From an uncultured Burkholderiales bacterium (GTDB lineage: Bacteria > Pseudomonadota > Gammaproteobacteria > Burkholderiales > Burkholderiaceae_E): 55,498 nt of DNA. Each line of letters starts with the position of its first letter. Position 1 is the stretch's first letter. The DNA is taken from NCBI GenBank assembly GCA_903903975.1, contig CAIVAS010000232.1, forward strand, positions 1 through 55,498, written 5' to 3'. Below, in pieces: positions 7,970-18,603 of the stretch. Below the pieces are notes generated by a model that saw only the letters and a list, made by a program, of their open reading frames with translations, searched no databases and was not told the DNA's origin. Made by a program: the position numbers and the translations under genes.

Positions 7970-8899
7970 TCAGGCCGCGCTCGCCTGCTGCCCGAACATC
8001 CCGGCAAGATGGGCCTCGCCCTCCTCGAGCAAGAAGTAGCGAAAGGCCTCGGCCGCCGGCGACAGGAGCTTGCCGGCCGCATTGACCAGATGCCAGCGCC
8101 TCATGACCGGCAAACCCTCGACCGCCGGCGCGGCAATCAGCCCATGCTCCCATTCCAGGCCGATGGTGTGCTGCGACACCAGACTCACGCCGAGCCCGGC
8201 CATCACCGCCTGCTTGATCGCCTCGGTGCTGCCCATCTCCATCAGAAAAGTCGGTTGCAGGTGATGCTGCGACAGATACTCCTCAAGCACCGCGCGGGTG
8301 CCCGAGCCCGGCTCGCGAACGATGAAGGGCTCGCGGGCCAATGCCAGAGCAGGCACACTTTCGGCCCGGGTGAAGGCGTGATCGGGCGCAGTCACCAGCA
8401 CATGCGGATGCATCGCGAAGGGCTCGGCACGGTTGGGCCAGTCGCGCGGCGGACGCCCCATCACCGACAGGTCGATCTCGTTGGCCTGCATCATCGCCAC
8501 CAGCTGCTCGCGGTTGCCCAGCCGCAGCCGCACCTCGACGGCCGGATGCTCGTCGTGAAAGCGCGCCAACAGCCGCGGCAAAAAGTACTTGGCCGAGCTG
8601 ACCATACCAATGGCGAGCACCCCCGACTCGACCCGGGTCAGTCGCGCCATCGCATCCTCGGCTTCCTTGAGAGTGGCTTGCAGCCTTCTTGCGTAGACAA
8701 GGAAGTACTCACCTGCAGTCGACAGGACCAGGCGCCGGCCGGGTCGGTCGAAGAGCACCAGCCCGACCTGCGACTCGACCTCCCGGATCTGCATCGAGAC
8801 CGCCGGCGCACTCAGGTGCAGGGCTTCGGCAGCCCGCTGAACGCTGCCCTGGCGGGCCACTTCGGTGAAGACACGGAGCTGGCGGAAGGTGATGTTCAA
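7970..8899 (-). CDS. cbbR: LysR-type regulator of the cbb operon
   Basis: A 309-residue LysR regulator. The winged helix is at residues 1-62 (FRQLRVFTEVARQGSVQRAAEALHLS, then an AVSMQIREVE recognition helix), followed by a substrate-binding domain (VREPGSGTRAVLEEYL, MGSTEAIKQAVMAGLGVSLVSQHT) typical of CbbR. It is divergent from cbbL across a 119-base gap that contains LysR-type dyads. It is expected to activate cbbLSXYFPT in response to Calvin-cycle metabolites. Confidence 0.9.
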   Translation of the reverse strand: MNITFRQLRVFTEVARQGSVQRAAEALHLSAPAVSMQIREVESQVGLVLFDRPGRRLVLSTAGEYFLVYARRLQATLKEAEDAMARLTRVESGVLAIGMVSSAKYFLPRLLARFHDEHPAVEVRLRLGNREQLVAMMQANEIDLSVMGRPPRDWPNRAEPFAMHPHVLVTAPDHAFTRAESVPALALAREPFIVREPGSGTRAVLEEYLSQHHLQPTFLMEMGSTEAIKQAVMAGLGVSLVSQHTIGLEWEHGLIAAPAVEGLPVMRRWHLVNAAGKLLSPAAEAFRYFLLEEGEAHLAGMFGQQASAA

Positions 8900-8918
8900 G
8901 GCATTCTCATCAATTCAG

Positions 8919-8934
8919 TTAAGTATTTACTTAA
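8919..8934. promoter_or_regulatory. Candidate CbbR operator (palindrome)
   Basis: A perfect 16-bp palindrome, TTAAGTA-TT-TACTTAA, lies 20 bases before cbbR and 85 bases before cbbL. It fits the LysR T-N11-A rule and the TTA/TAA-flanked form of CbbR sites. The surrounding intergenic region is clearly more AT-rich than the coding DNA. Confidence 0.6.
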
Positions 8935-8946
8935 TCAAAACCAATC

Positions 8947-8959
8947 AAAGTCTGACTTT
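8947..8959. promoter_or_regulatory. Second dyad, possible CbbR activation site
   Basis: AAAGT-CTG-ACTTT lies 12 bases downstream of the first palindrome on the cbbL side. LysR regulators usually have a strong recall site and a weaker activation site nearer the target promoter, which this arrangement suggests. Confidence 0.4.
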
Positions 8960-8982
8960 ATCTTACGTGAAGGTCTCTTTAG

Positions 8983-10503
<1,521 letters not shown>

Positions 10504-10549
10504 ACACCGCCGACGCCGCCGACACCCCGACAACACGGAGCCAACCACC

Positions 10550-10984
10550 ATGATGACCAATCCGACCGGCCGCATCACCCAGGGCCAGTTCAGCTTCCTG
10601 CCCGACCTGACCGATGCCGAGATCACGATGCAGGTCGAATACGGCCTGAAAAAGGGCTTTGCCTGGAGCATCGAGTACACCGACGACCCGCATCCCCGCA
10701 ACACCTACTGGGAGATGTACGGCATGCCGATGTTCGATCTCTCCGACCCCGCCGGCGTGCTGATCGAGCTGAACGCCTGCCGCAAGACCTTTCCGTCGCA
10801 TTACATTCGACTGATGGCCTTCGACTCGACCCGCGGTGTCGAGTCGATCGCGATGAGCATGATCGTCAACCGGCCGGCCAATGAGCAGGGCTTCAGGTTG
10901 CATCGTCAGGAAGTCGAAGGACGCACGATGCGCTACACCATCCAGGGCTATGGTCTTGATCGCCCCGAGGGCGAGCGCTACTGA
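10550..10984 (+). CDS. cbbS: Ribulose bisphosphate carboxylase small subunit
   Basis: A 144-residue red-type small subunit (GQFSFLPDLTDAEITMQVEYGLKKGFAWSIEYTDDPHPRNTYWEMYGMPMFDL) with the C-terminal extension characteristic of form IC/ID, ending RYTIQGYGLDRPEGERY. A GGAG is 9 bases before the first of two adjacent ATGs. It assembles with CbbL as L8S8. Confidence 0.97.
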   Translation: MMTNPTGRITQGQFSFLPDLTDAEITMQVEYGLKKGFAWSIEYTDDPHPRNTYWEMYGMPMFDLSDPAGVLIELNACRKTFPSHYIRLMAFDSTRGVESIAMSMIVNRPANEQGFRLHRQEVEGRTMRYTIQGYGLDRPEGERY

Positions 10985-11069
10985 GTACGCTGCACTGAGC
11001 ACCCTGTACCAAGTAGCCTGATCAGACGCCGACGCTCAGACCGACACCCCGCCTCACCGGACGACCAAC

Positions 11070-12122
11070 GTGGCCAATCCGCTCTACACCATTCCTGGTT
11101 CGTCCCAGCCGCCGGCCACGCCGTCGGCGGTGGCGGGTGTCGCATCAAGCGCGGCCCCGACCGGCGCCCCGACTGTCACCTCACCCGGCACCGAGGCGAC
11201 CGCCTCAATAGCTGGCTCAGCGGCAATGTCAGCGCCCGACGCGGCCACGCCCGCCGCCCCCCGCACGGTCGCCGGCGTCCTGGCGCAAAGCCAGGTCGAG
11301 TCAGTGATGGACGAGCTCGACCGCGATCTGATCGGTCTTGCACCGGTCAAGACCCGCATCCGTGACGTCAGCGCCCTGCTGGTGATCGACCGGCTGCGGG
11401 CGCAGCTCGGTCTGGCCGCGCAGGCACCGTCGCTGCATATGTGCTTCACCGGCAATCCCGGCACCGGCAAGACCACGGTAGCCATGCGCATGGCGCAGAT
11501 CCTGCATCGCCTGGGCTATGTGCGAAAAGGCCATGTGGTGAGCGTGACCCGCGACGATCTGGTCGGCCAGTACATCGGCCATACCGCGCCCAAGACCAAG
11601 GAGATCCTGAAGAAAGCCATGGGCGGCGTGCTCTTCATCGACGAGGCCTACTACCTCTATCGCCCCGAAAACGAGCGCGACTATGGTCAGGAAGCCATCG
11701 AGATCCTGCTGCAGGTGATGGAAAACAACCGCGACGATCTGGTGGTGATCCTCGCAGGCTACAAAGACCGCATGGACACCTTCTTTCAGTCCAACCCGGG
11801 CATGAGTTCGCGCATCGCCCATCACCTCGAATTTCCCGACTACGGCACCGACGAGCTCCTGCAGATCGCCGATCGCATGCTCGATTCGACCCACTACCGT
11901 TTCGGCTCCGACGCGCGCGAGGCCTTCGACGCCTATCTGAAACGGCGCATCACCCAGCCTCATTTCGCCAATGCCCGCAGCGTTCGCAATGCGCTTGATC
12001 GCGCACGTCTGCGTCAGGCCAGTCGCCTGTATGTCGATCGCGAGCGCGAGCTGAGCGCCGACGACCTGAGCACGATCGAGCCGGCCGACATCCTGGCCAG
12101 CCGCGTCTTCCGGCAATCCTGA
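11070..12122 (+). CDS. cbbX: Red-type Rubisco activase, AAA+ ATPase
   Basis: A 350-residue protein if started at GTG 11070. Walker A is GNPGTGKT at residues 128-135, Walker B is VLFIDEA near 190, and the pore-loop region is [11 protein letters not shown]. CbbX removes inhibitory sugar phosphates from red-type Rubisco by pulling the large-subunit C-terminus. The first 70 residues are an unusual Ala/Pro/Thr-rich stretch without similarity. ATG 11226 (residue 53) would give 298 residues, closer to the usual length, but no convincing Shine-Dalgarno sequence precedes either site. Confidence 0.93.
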   Translation: MANPLYTIPGSSQPPATPSAVAGVASSAAPTGAPTVTSPGTEATASIAGSAAMSAPDAATPAAPRTVAGVLAQSQVESVMDELDRDLIGLAPVKTRIRDVSALLVIDRLRAQLGLAAQAPSLHMCFTGNPGTGKTTVAMRMAQILHRLGYVRKGHVVSVTRDDLVGQYIGHTAPKTKEILKKAMGGVLFIDEAYYLYRPENERDYGQEAIEILLQVMENNRDDLVVILAGYKDRMDTFFQSNPGMSSRIAHHLEFPDYGTDELLQIADRMLDSTHYRFGSDAREAFDAYLKRRITQPHFANARSVRNALDRARLRQASRLYVDRERELSADDLSTIEPADILASRVFRQS

Positions 12123-12135
12123 GCCGCGCCGCGCC

Positions 12136-12870
12136 ATGGCCCTCCTGCAGGCACTGATCTTCGATGTCGACGGCACGCTGGCCGACACAGAAGGCGCGCA
12201 TCTGGCCGCCTTCAACCAGGCCTTTGCCAGCGCGGGTCTGCCCTGGCACTGGGACGAGTCGCTCTATGTCAGCCTGCTCGAGGTCTCGGGCGGCAAGGAG
12301 CGCATGGCGCACTACCTCGCGAACCACGTCAACCGCAACGATGCAGGTGCCTCGGGCGAGAGCACTACCGCGATTGCGCCCGACTTCGACTCGCTGCATG
12401 CCATCAAGACCACCGCCTACACGCAACAGATGCGTGCCGGCACGCTCGCCCTGCGCCCCGGCATCGAGGCGATCTTCGCCGCCGCGCAAAAAGCGGGGCT
12501 GCGCCTTGCAATTGCCACCACCACCACCGAATCCAATATCGACGCGCTGATGCGGCCGCGGCTGGGCCCCGACTGGTCGCAGCGTTTCGAGGTGATCGAA
12601 CATGCCGGCACCGCACCCCGCAAGAAGCCCGATCCGCAGGTGTATCGTCAGACGCTGCAGCGTATGGGCCTGACTGCTTCCGAATGTCTGGCCATCGAAG
12701 ATTCCGCAAACGGCCTGCAAGCCGCGCTTGGCGCAGGCATTGCGACAATCATCACGCCCAACCCCTTCACCGCCCACCACAATTTCAAGGGCGCACTGCG
12801 AATCCTGCCAAGCCTTCAGGACACGGCCATTGCCGACCTGCATCGCTGGCACGCCGACGCCACACGCTGA
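12136..12870 (+). CDS. cbbY: HAD-family phosphatase CbbY
   Basis: A 244-residue HAD-superfamily subfamily IA enzyme: DVDGTLADTEG at the N-terminus (nucleophile and acid Asp), ATTTTESN as motif II, KKPDPQVY (motif III Lys), and IEDSANGL (motif IV). CbbY degrades xylulose 1,5-bisphosphate, an off-product and inhibitor of Rubisco, so its place beside cbbX makes sense. Starts 13 bases after the cbbX stop. Confidence 0.92.
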   Translation: MALLQALIFDVDGTLADTEGAHLAAFNQAFASAGLPWHWDESLYVSLLEVSGGKERMAHYLANHVNRNDAGASGESTTAIAPDFDSLHAIKTTAYTQQMRAGTLALRPGIEAIFAAAQKAGLRLAIATTTTESNIDALMRPRLGPDWSQRFEVIEHAGTAPRKKPDPQVYRQTLQRMGLTASECLAIEDSANGLQAALGAGIATIITPNPFTAHHNFKGALRILPSLQDTAIADLHRWHADATR

Positions 12871-12916
12871 ACTGCGCCCAGGCGCAGCGATATTCACGCC
12901 ATTTCCGAGAGCCACC

Positions 12917-14014
12917 ATGCCCCTGAGTCACCGCTGGACCCTGACCCGCTACCTGATCGAGGAGCGCCGCCGCTTTCCCGGCGCAAGCGGCGACCTCAAC
13001 GCACTGCTGCTCGATGTCTCGCTTGCCTGCAAGGCGATCGCCCGCGTCGTGGCCTTCGGCGGCCTGAGTGATGGCCTGTCGCAGATGCCGACCCAGGCGG
13101 TCGGTGGCGAACTGAACGTCCAGGGCGAAGTGCAAAAGCCGCTTGATGTCATCAGCAACGAGGTGTTCATGCGCATGAACGAGTGGAACGGCCACCTCGC
13201 CGGCATGGCCTCCGAAGAGATGGACGAGCCGCGCCAGATTCCGCAGGCCTATCCGCGCGGCAAATATCTGCTGGTCTTCGATCCGCTCGATGGCTCGTCC
13301 AACATCGACGTCAATGTCGCGGTCGGCAGCATCTTCTCGATCCTGCGCGCGCCGCAGGATGTGATCGACAGCGGCCGCGATGTGGTCGAGTCCGACTTCC
13401 TGCAGCCCGGCGCCAAGCAGATCGCCGCCGGTTATGCCATCTACGGCCCGACCACCATGCTGGTGCTGTCGGTGGGCAATGGCGTGGCCGGCTTCACGCT
13501 CAACCCCAATCTGGGCGAGTTCGTGCTGACCCACCCCGATCTGAAAGTGCCCCCCGACACCAGCGAGTTCGCGATCAATTCATCAAACAGCCGCTTCTGG
13601 GAGCCGCCGGTCAAACGCTATGTCGACGAGTGCCTGGCCGGAAAAACCGGCCCGCGCGGGCGCGACTTCAACATGCGCTGGATCGCGAGCATGGTTGCCG
13701 AGGCCCATCGCATCATGATGCGCGGCGGCGTCTTCCTGTATCCGCGCGATAACAAGGACCCGTCCAAGGCCGGCCGCCTGCGACTGCTCTACGAAGCCAA
13801 TCCGATCGGTTTCATCATGGAGCAGGCCGGGGCGCGCTGCAGCACCGGGCGCCAGCCGATGCTGGGCGTGCAGCCCACCTCGCTGCATCAGCGCATCGGC
13901 CTGGTGTTCGGCTCGAAAAACGAAGTCGAACGCATCGAGAGTTATCACAACGACAGCACCAACCGCGGCGCCGAGACGCCGCTCTTTGCCGAACGCAGCC
14001 TTTTCAGAGATTGA
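12917..14014 (+). CDS. cbbF: Class I fructose-1,6-bisphosphatase
   Basis: A 365-residue class I FBPase hydrolysing fructose 1,6-bisphosphate (and possibly sedoheptulose 1,7-bisphosphate) in the Calvin cycle. The metal/phosphate signature FDPLDGSSNIDV is at residues 121-132, with SEEMDEP before it and YPRDNKDPSKAGRLRLLYEANP near the C-terminus. ATG 12917 was chosen because the longer frame overlaps cbbY. Confidence 0.95.
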   Translation: MPLSHRWTLTRYLIEERRRFPGASGDLNALLLDVSLACKAIARVVAFGGLSDGLSQMPTQAVGGELNVQGEVQKPLDVISNEVFMRMNEWNGHLAGMASEEMDEPRQIPQAYPRGKYLLVFDPLDGSSNIDVNVAVGSIFSILRAPQDVIDSGRDVVESDFLQPGAKQIAAGYAIYGPTTMLVLSVGNGVAGFTLNPNLGEFVLTHPDLKVPPDTSEFAINSSNSRFWEPPVKRYVDECLAGKTGPRGRDFNMRWIASMVAEAHRIMMRGGVFLYPRDNKDPSKAGRLRLLYEANPIGFIMEQAGARCSTGRQPMLGVQPTSLHQRIGLVFGSKNEVERIESYHNDSTNRGAETPLFAERSLFRD

Positions 14015-14024
14015 CGAGCCGACC

Positions 14025-14909
14025 ATGTCCGAACGCCATCCCATCATCGCCATCACCGGCTCGTCCGGTGCCGGTACCTCATCGGTCACCCGGACCTTCG
14101 AGAACATTTTCCGCCGCGAGGAGGTCAAGGCCGCGATTGTCGAAGGCGACAGCTTCCATCGCTTCGACCGCAAGGAAATGCGCCTTCGTCAGGCCGAGGC
14201 TGAAAAAACCGGCGACAAGCACTTCAGCCACTTCGGCCCGGCCAACAACCTCTTTGTCGAACTCGAACAACTCTTTGCCACGTATGCCAAGACCGGCAGC
14301 GGCAAATCGCGCAAATACCTGCACGACCCGGTCGAGGCCGCGCCCTACAAGCAGGAGCCGGGCACCTTCACTGCCTGGGAAGACATCGGCCACGACACCG
14401 ACCTGCTGTTCTACGAGGGCCTGCACGGCGCGGTCGTGACACCCGAGATCAACATCGCGCGCCATCCCGATCTGCTGATCGGTGTGGTGCCGGTGATCAA
14501 CCTCGAATGGATCCAGAAGCTCTGGCGAGACAAGCATGTGCGCGGCTATTCGGCCGAGGCAGTGACCGACACCATCCTGCGACGCATGCCCGACTATGTG
14601 AACTACATCGTTCCGCAGTTCGCGCACACCCATGTCAACTTCCAGCGCGTGCCGGTGGTCGACACCTCCGATCCCTTCATCGCGCGCGACATTCCGTCGG
14701 CCGACGAGAGCATGGTGGTGATCCGCTTTGCCAACCCCAAGGGCATCGACTTCCCGTACCTGCTCAACATGATCAATGGCGCCTGGATGTCGCGCGCCAA
14801 CACCGTGGTCGTGCCGGGCGGCAAGATGGAACTCGCCATGCAACTGATTTTCACGCCCTTCGTGTGGCGGATGATGGAACGGCGCAAGCGCGCACGCGGA
14901 GCTCTCTGA
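14025..14909 (+). CDS. cbbP: Phosphoribulokinase
   Basis: A 294-residue proteobacterial-type phosphoribulokinase, making ribulose 1,5-bisphosphate. The P-loop variant [10 protein letters not shown] is at residues 12-21, followed by [30 protein letters not shown] and [15 protein letters not shown]. It starts 10 bases after cbbF and its stop overlaps the cbbT ATG by one base (TGATG). Confidence 0.97.
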   Translation: MSERHPIIAITGSSGAGTSSVTRTFENIFRREEVKAAIVEGDSFHRFDRKEMRLRQAEAEKTGDKHFSHFGPANNLFVELEQLFATYAKTGSGKSRKYLHDPVEAAPYKQEPGTFTAWEDIGHDTDLLFYEGLHGAVVTPEINIARHPDLLIGVVPVINLEWIQKLWRDKHVRGYSAEAVTDTILRRMPDYVNYIVPQFAHTHVNFQRVPVVDTSDPFIARDIPSADESMVVIRFANPKGIDFPYLLNMINGAWMSRANTVVVPGGKMELAMQLIFTPFVWRMMERRKRARGAL

Positions 14910-16954
14910 TGACTGCAGCACTGATGACACCGGCGCCCTCTGCGGCGCTTGCCCGCCAGATGGCCGATGCAATCCGCATGCTCGCGGTCGATGCGGTCGA
15001 GCAGGCCAAGTCGGGCCACCCCGGCGCGCCGATGGGCATGGCCGAGATCGCCGAAGTTTTATGGAACCGCCATCTGCGCCACAACCCCACCGATCCGCAC
15101 TGGCCCGACCGCGACCGCTTCGTGCTCTCCAACGGCCATGGCTCGATGCTGATCTATGCGCTGCTCAACCTGACCGGCTATGACCTGCCGATGGACCAGC
15201 TGCGCCGCTTTCGCCAGCTGCATTCACTGACTCCCGGCCATCCCGAAGTCGGCATCACGCCGGGCGTCGAGACCACCACCGGCCCGCTCGGCCAGGGTCT
15301 GGCCAATGCGGTCGGCATGGCGCTGTCGGAAAAGCTGCTCGCCACCGAATTCAATCGCGAGGCCGCTGGTGAAACGCTCGCCATCGTCGATCACTTCACC
15401 TATGTCTTCCTGGGCGACGGCTGCCTGATGGAGGGCATCAGCCACGAGGTCTGTTCACTCGCCGGCACGCTGCGCCTGTCAAAACTCATCGCCTTTTACG
15501 ACGACAACGGCATCTCGATCGATGGCCATGTCGAAGGCTGGTTTACCGACGACACGCCGGCACGCTTTGCAGCCTATGGCTGGAATGTGATCGCCGCAGT
15601 CGATGGTCACGACACTGCTGCGATTGATGCCGCGGTGCGCGCCGCCAAGGCGCAAGCGGTGCTGCCCGACGGCAAGCCCACGATCATCTGCTGCAAGACG
15701 GTCATCGGCAAAGGTTCGCCCAACAAGGCCGGCACCCACGACGTCCATGGCGCAGCACTCGGCACGGCAGAAGTGGCCGCCACCCGCGCATCGCTTGGCT
15801 GGGCCGGCGCGCCCTTCGAGATTCCCACCGAGATCACCGCGGCCTGGGACGCCCGCCCGCGCGGCGCGGCGATGCAGTCGCAATGGCAGGCGCGCTTCGA
15901 TCGGTATCGCACGCATTTTCCGGCCGAGGCGCAAGCCTTCGAGCGGCGCATGAAGGGCGAGTTGCCCGAGGCCTGGTCGGACAAACTGCAGTCGGTCTTT
16001 GCCGGCATCATCGCCAAGCCCGATGCCATCGCCACCCGCAAGGCCAGCCAGAACGCGCTCGATGCGCTTGCGCCGCTGCTGCCCGAATTTTTTGGTGGCA
16101 GTGCCGACCTGACCGGCTCGAACCTCACCAACTTCAAGGGCTGCAAGATTGCCGGGCGCGACACCTGGGGCAATCACATGTCCTATGGCGTGCGCGAGTT
16201 CGGCATGGCCGCGATGATGAATGGCATGGCGCTGCACGGTGGCCACCTGCCTTATGGCGGCACCTTCCTCACCTTCAGTGACTACAGTCGAAATGCGATC
16301 CGCATGGCCGCGCTCATGAAGCAGCGGGTCATCCATGTGTTCACGCATGATTCGATCGGACTGGGAGAAGACGGCCCGACCCATCAGTCGGTCGAGCATG
16401 TGCCAAGCCTGCGCATCATCCCCGGCCTCGATGTCTGGCGCCCGGCCGATGGTCTCGAAACCGCGGTGGCCTGGGCCTATGCGGTCGAGCGGCGCGACGG
16501 CCCGAGCGCCCTGGCTCTGTCGCGCCAGAACCTGCCGCAGGTAGCCAGCGACAGCGCGCTGGTTGAGCAGATCCGCCGCGGCGGCTATGTGCTGGCCGAT
16601 GCGCCGAATGCGCGTGCGGTCATCATCGCCACCGGCTCCGAGGTGTCACTGGCACTGGCTGCACACAAGTTGCTCGCCGATGCCGGCATCGCGGTGCGGG
16701 TGGTCTCAATGCCCTGCAGCAATGTCTTCGATCGGCAGGACCTTGCCTGGCAGGACGCGGTGCTGCCGCCGGCGCTGCCTGCCGTCGCGGTTGAGGCGGC
16801 GCACCCCGACTTCTGGCGCAAGTATGTCGGGCGAACTGGCGCGGTGATCGGCATTGCAAGCTTTGGCGAATCGGCACCGGCCAAAGACCTGTATGCGCAC
16901 TTTGGCATTACCGCAGAGGCGGTGGTCAAGGCGGTGAGCGACAGGGTGCGCTGA
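14909..16954 (+). CDS. cbbT: Transketolase
   Basis: A 681-residue thiamine-diphosphate transketolase of full family length. Key segments are [37 protein letters not shown], the ThDP/metal motif [13 protein letters not shown], and [17 protein letters not shown] in the pyrimidine-binding domain. It regenerates pentose phosphates for Rubisco. It is the last cbb gene; cbbE, Z, G, K and A do not follow. Confidence 0.97.
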   Translation: MTAALMTPAPSAALARQMADAIRMLAVDAVEQAKSGHPGAPMGMAEIAEVLWNRHLRHNPTDPHWPDRDRFVLSNGHGSMLIYALLNLTGYDLPMDQLRRFRQLHSLTPGHPEVGITPGVETTTGPLGQGLANAVGMALSEKLLATEFNREAAGETLAIVDHFTYVFLGDGCLMEGISHEVCSLAGTLRLSKLIAFYDDNGISIDGHVEGWFTDDTPARFAAYGWNVIAAVDGHDTAAIDAAVRAAKAQAVLPDGKPTIICCKTVIGKGSPNKAGTHDVHGAALGTAEVAATRASLGWAGAPFEIPTEITAAWDARPRGAAMQSQWQARFDRYRTHFPAEAQAFERRMKGELPEAWSDKLQSVFAGIIAKPDAIATRKASQNALDALAPLLPEFFGGSADLTGSNLTNFKGCKIAGRDTWGNHMSYGVREFGMAAMMNGMALHGGHLPYGGTFLTFSDYSRNAIRMAALMKQRVIHVFTHDSIGLGEDGPTHQSVEHVPSLRIIPGLDVWRPADGLETAVAWAYAVERRDGPSALALSRQNLPQVASDSALVEQIRRGGYVLADAPNARAVIIATGSEVSLALAAHKLLADAGIAVRVVSMPCSNVFDRQDLAWQDAVLPPALPAVAVEAAHPDFWRKYVGRTGAVIGIASFGESAPAKDLYAHFGITAEAVVKAVSDRVR

Positions 16955-16963
16955 TCTCGGGTC

Positions 16964-16992
16964 GGGCGCCGCGATCAACGATCTCGGCGCCC
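16964..16992. terminator. Hairpin after cbbT
   Basis: GGGCGCC (16964-16970) pairs with GGCGCCC (16986-16992), and the interior GATC-AAC-GATC extends the stem after one mismatch. No T-run follows. It lies between the convergent cbbT and vapC genes, so it may act in either direction. Confidence 0.45.
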
Positions 16993-16994
16993 CG

Positions 16995-17429
16995 TCACTC
17001 AATTAATGGATTGCGCACTGCAAGCGCCGGAAACCGGGAGAAGTCGCGGTCGGCCGACCACAACTCGGCCACGCCGTTCGACAGACAGATCGCGGCGATG
17101 CGCGCATCGTGAATCGCCCCCCCGTGCGCCTTGCCCGCCAGCGCCAGCGGCTCCAGATGCTGCAGGTAGTCGTCGTCTTCCGCGATGAACGCGAGGTTGG
17201 CCAGCGTCTGCAAAGCGCGCAGTTGCGCGAAAGCCGTCTTGGCAGGCGTGGCGGTCTTGTAGATGCGGGGATGAGTGACGACCGCGATGAATTCGTGCGC
17301 ACACGGCCAGGGTATCGCCCATGCCCGGGCCCCGACGGCGAGCGACTCCAGCGTCAGGCGTGCACGGTCGTGAAAAGGTGAGTCCGCGCGGTGCGCATAG
17401 ACCAGGATGTTGGTGTCAACCGCGATCAC
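16995..17429 (-). CDS. vapC: VapC-type PIN-domain toxin
   Basis: A 144-residue PIN-domain ribonuclease. The acidic active site is visible: Asp5 in AVDTNILVY, Glu46 in CAHEFIAVV, Asp in IHDARIAAI and Asp in SADRDFSRF. The start is GTG 17429, giving a 14-base overlap with the antitoxin gene; the longer frame reads through the antitoxin. It would cleave RNA when released from VapB. Confidence 0.85.
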   Translation of the reverse strand: MIAVDTNILVYAHRADSPFHDRARLTLESLAVGARAWAIPWPCAHEFIAVVTHPRIYKTATPAKTAFAQLRALQTLANLAFIAEDDDYLQHLEPLALAGKAHGGAIHDARIAAICLSNGVAELWSADRDFSRFPALAVRNPLIE

Positions 17430-17658
17430 GGTAAATCTCGTCGCGTACCTTCTCCCAGCCGACATCCGCAAACGCCGGCGACAAGCCGTCTCCCCTGAAA
17501 GGCTGCACGGCAAAAGGCGCGGCGGTCTTGCGCCTGCGCGCCCGCAGCGCCAGATGCAGGCCCTCTTCGATCAGCGCCTTGAGCGTGGAGTTTTCCCGCC
17601 GCGCAACCGCTTTGCTTCGCTCCAGAAGGTCGTCCGGCAATTCGATCGTCGTCTTCAT
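17416..17658 (-). CDS. vapB: VapB-type ribbon-helix-helix antitoxin
   Basis: An 80-residue protein with the RHH start MKTTIELPDDLLERSKAVARRENSTLKALIEEGL and a C-terminal toxin-binding tail (VGWEKVRDEIYRDRG). The start at 17658 sits inside a palindrome, so autoregulation by the VapBC complex is likely. An upstream extension in the same frame (MFLPGRFNAT...) has no RHH similarity and would cross the operator. Confidence 0.85.
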   Translation of the reverse strand: MKTTIELPDDLLERSKAVARRENSTLKALIEEGLHLALRARRRKTAAPFAVQPFRGDGLSPAFADVGWEKVRDEIYRDRG

Positions 17659-17685
17659 ATGGGTCGCCCATATTACTGATATTGG
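17657..17685. promoter_or_regulatory. VapBC operator candidate
   Basis: ATATGGG-TCG-CCCATAT (17657-17673) is a perfect 7-bp inverted repeat overlapping the vapB start codon. The right arm also pairs imperfectly with ATATTGG at 17679-17685. Three half-sites of one motif at the start of an RHH antitoxin gene suggest cooperative autorepression. Confidence 0.55.
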
Positions 17686-17720
17686 CGGTATGGTAGTCGC
17701 ATTGAAACGACCGGGCAAAA

Positions 17721-17748
17721 ACAAAAGCCCGCCGAAGCGGGCTTTTGT
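17721..17748 (-). terminator. Strong rho-independent terminator
   Basis: A perfect 12-bp stem (ACAAAAGCCCGC / GCGGGCTTTTGT) with a 4-base loop. On the minus strand the stem ends in T-rich sequence and lies 15 bases after the stop of the PEP-CTERM fragment, so it most likely terminated that gene. Confidence 0.8.
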
Positions 17749-17762
17749 CTGAGCAGACCCTG

Positions 17763-17927
17763 TCAGGCTTGCTTACGACGCCGAGCCATGCCGATACCGG
17801 CCAGCGCGCTGCCCAACAGAATCAGCGTTCCGGGCTCAGGAACGTTGTTCAGGCGAACGTTATCAATGTCGAGCTGCTGCTCACTCGATGTGAACAGGAT
17901 GCCGATGGCCTTCCCGTTGTCGGTCGA
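17763..17927 (-). pseudogene. 3' remnant of a PEP-CTERM exosortase-substrate gene
   Basis: Minus-strand translation gives 54 residues ending at TGA. They contain LDIDNVRLNN, then the sorting signal VPEPGTLILLG, a hydrophobic stretch, and the basic tail MARRRKQA: a textbook PEP-CTERM tail. An in-frame TAG at 17928-17930 blocks the frame, and no further PEP-CTERM-like sequence is visible upstream. The ectodomain and signal peptide are lost. No exosortase is in the window. Confidence 0.8.
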
Positions 17928-18309
17928 CTAAGCGGCAGACCCGACACAGGCCACGGAATCGCACAGATGCCTTGGCTGGCATTCGAGCGGCTCTCAGATC
18001 GTCGGGCTCGGTCGGTCATGGAGGATCTCGGCCCGACTGCGAACGCGGAGCCGATCGTCGACTGCGGTTGGATGGCGCCTACCGGGCAATTCCGGTCATA
18101 CGATCGGTCGGCAAATCGCCGTGCGGATGACCGGTTTCAAAGTGCAGCCGCCATCGGTTCGCCGATCGGGCGATGTTTTCAGCCTGTACGCGACCGGGCT
18201 GAGTCCCTGAAGGCCGAGCTTGATGCGCGCGGTCTTGTGAACTGGCATGCCGGATGCTTCGTAGTCACTAGTTCGACAGCAAAACACAAAGCATGCATAT
18301 ATTGCTACA
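17928..18309. other. Unassigned stretch between PEP-CTERM remnant and TA pair
   Basis: About 380 bases. An open frame exists on the plus strand but starts antisense to the PEP-CTERM fragment and shows no family features. No repeat or tRNA was seen. Probably the scar of the rearrangement that removed the PEP-CTERM ectodomain. The last 20 bases contain AT-rich sequence that may be the promoter of the following pair. Confidence 0.5.
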
Positions 18310-18603
18310 ATGCAATACATGAATGCCGTCCAGGTCGCCCGCGCTAAGGAAGTCCGCGATGATGGCTCGATCGTCGAAATCATCATCTGGGAGCTTCCGG
18401 AGCCGCTGCCGCCCAGCACGCATCGATACAAGTACCGGCTGTTCTTCGGCGAGTCCGGCATTACCCGTGTGCGCTACGACAACGAGCGAGGCAAGGGCGA
18501 TCATCGTCACGTAGGTGATCGCGAGTACCAGTACAAATTCAACTCTGTGGAACAACTGCTCGCGGACTTTCAGTTCGACGTCGAGCGCTGGGAGTCGTCA
18601 TGA
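18310..18603 (+). CDS. TumE-type (DUF6516) toxin candidate
   Basis: A 97-residue protein with the DUF6516 pattern: a first strand pair ending in IVEIIIWELP, then HRYKYRLFFGESGITRVRYDNERGKGDHRH, and YKFNSVEQLLADFQFDVERW. TumE toxins are small putative nucleases paired with an HTH antitoxin. The stop overlaps the next ATG by 4 bases. ATG 18319 is an alternative start. Assigned from family memory. Confidence 0.7.
   Translation: MQYMNAVQVARAKEVRDDGSIVEIIIWELPEPLPPSTHRYKYRLFFGESGITRVRYDNERGKGDHRHVGDREYQYKFNSVEQLLADFQFDVERWESS

Noticed and set aside
7939-8082. Upstream extension of pta
   Set aside because: Runs antisense through cbbR; AGGAG supports 7938.
17745-18347. A 200-codon plus-strand open frame
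   Set aside because: Begins antisense to the PEP-CTERM remnant, ends inside the TumE-like gene, and shows no domain.
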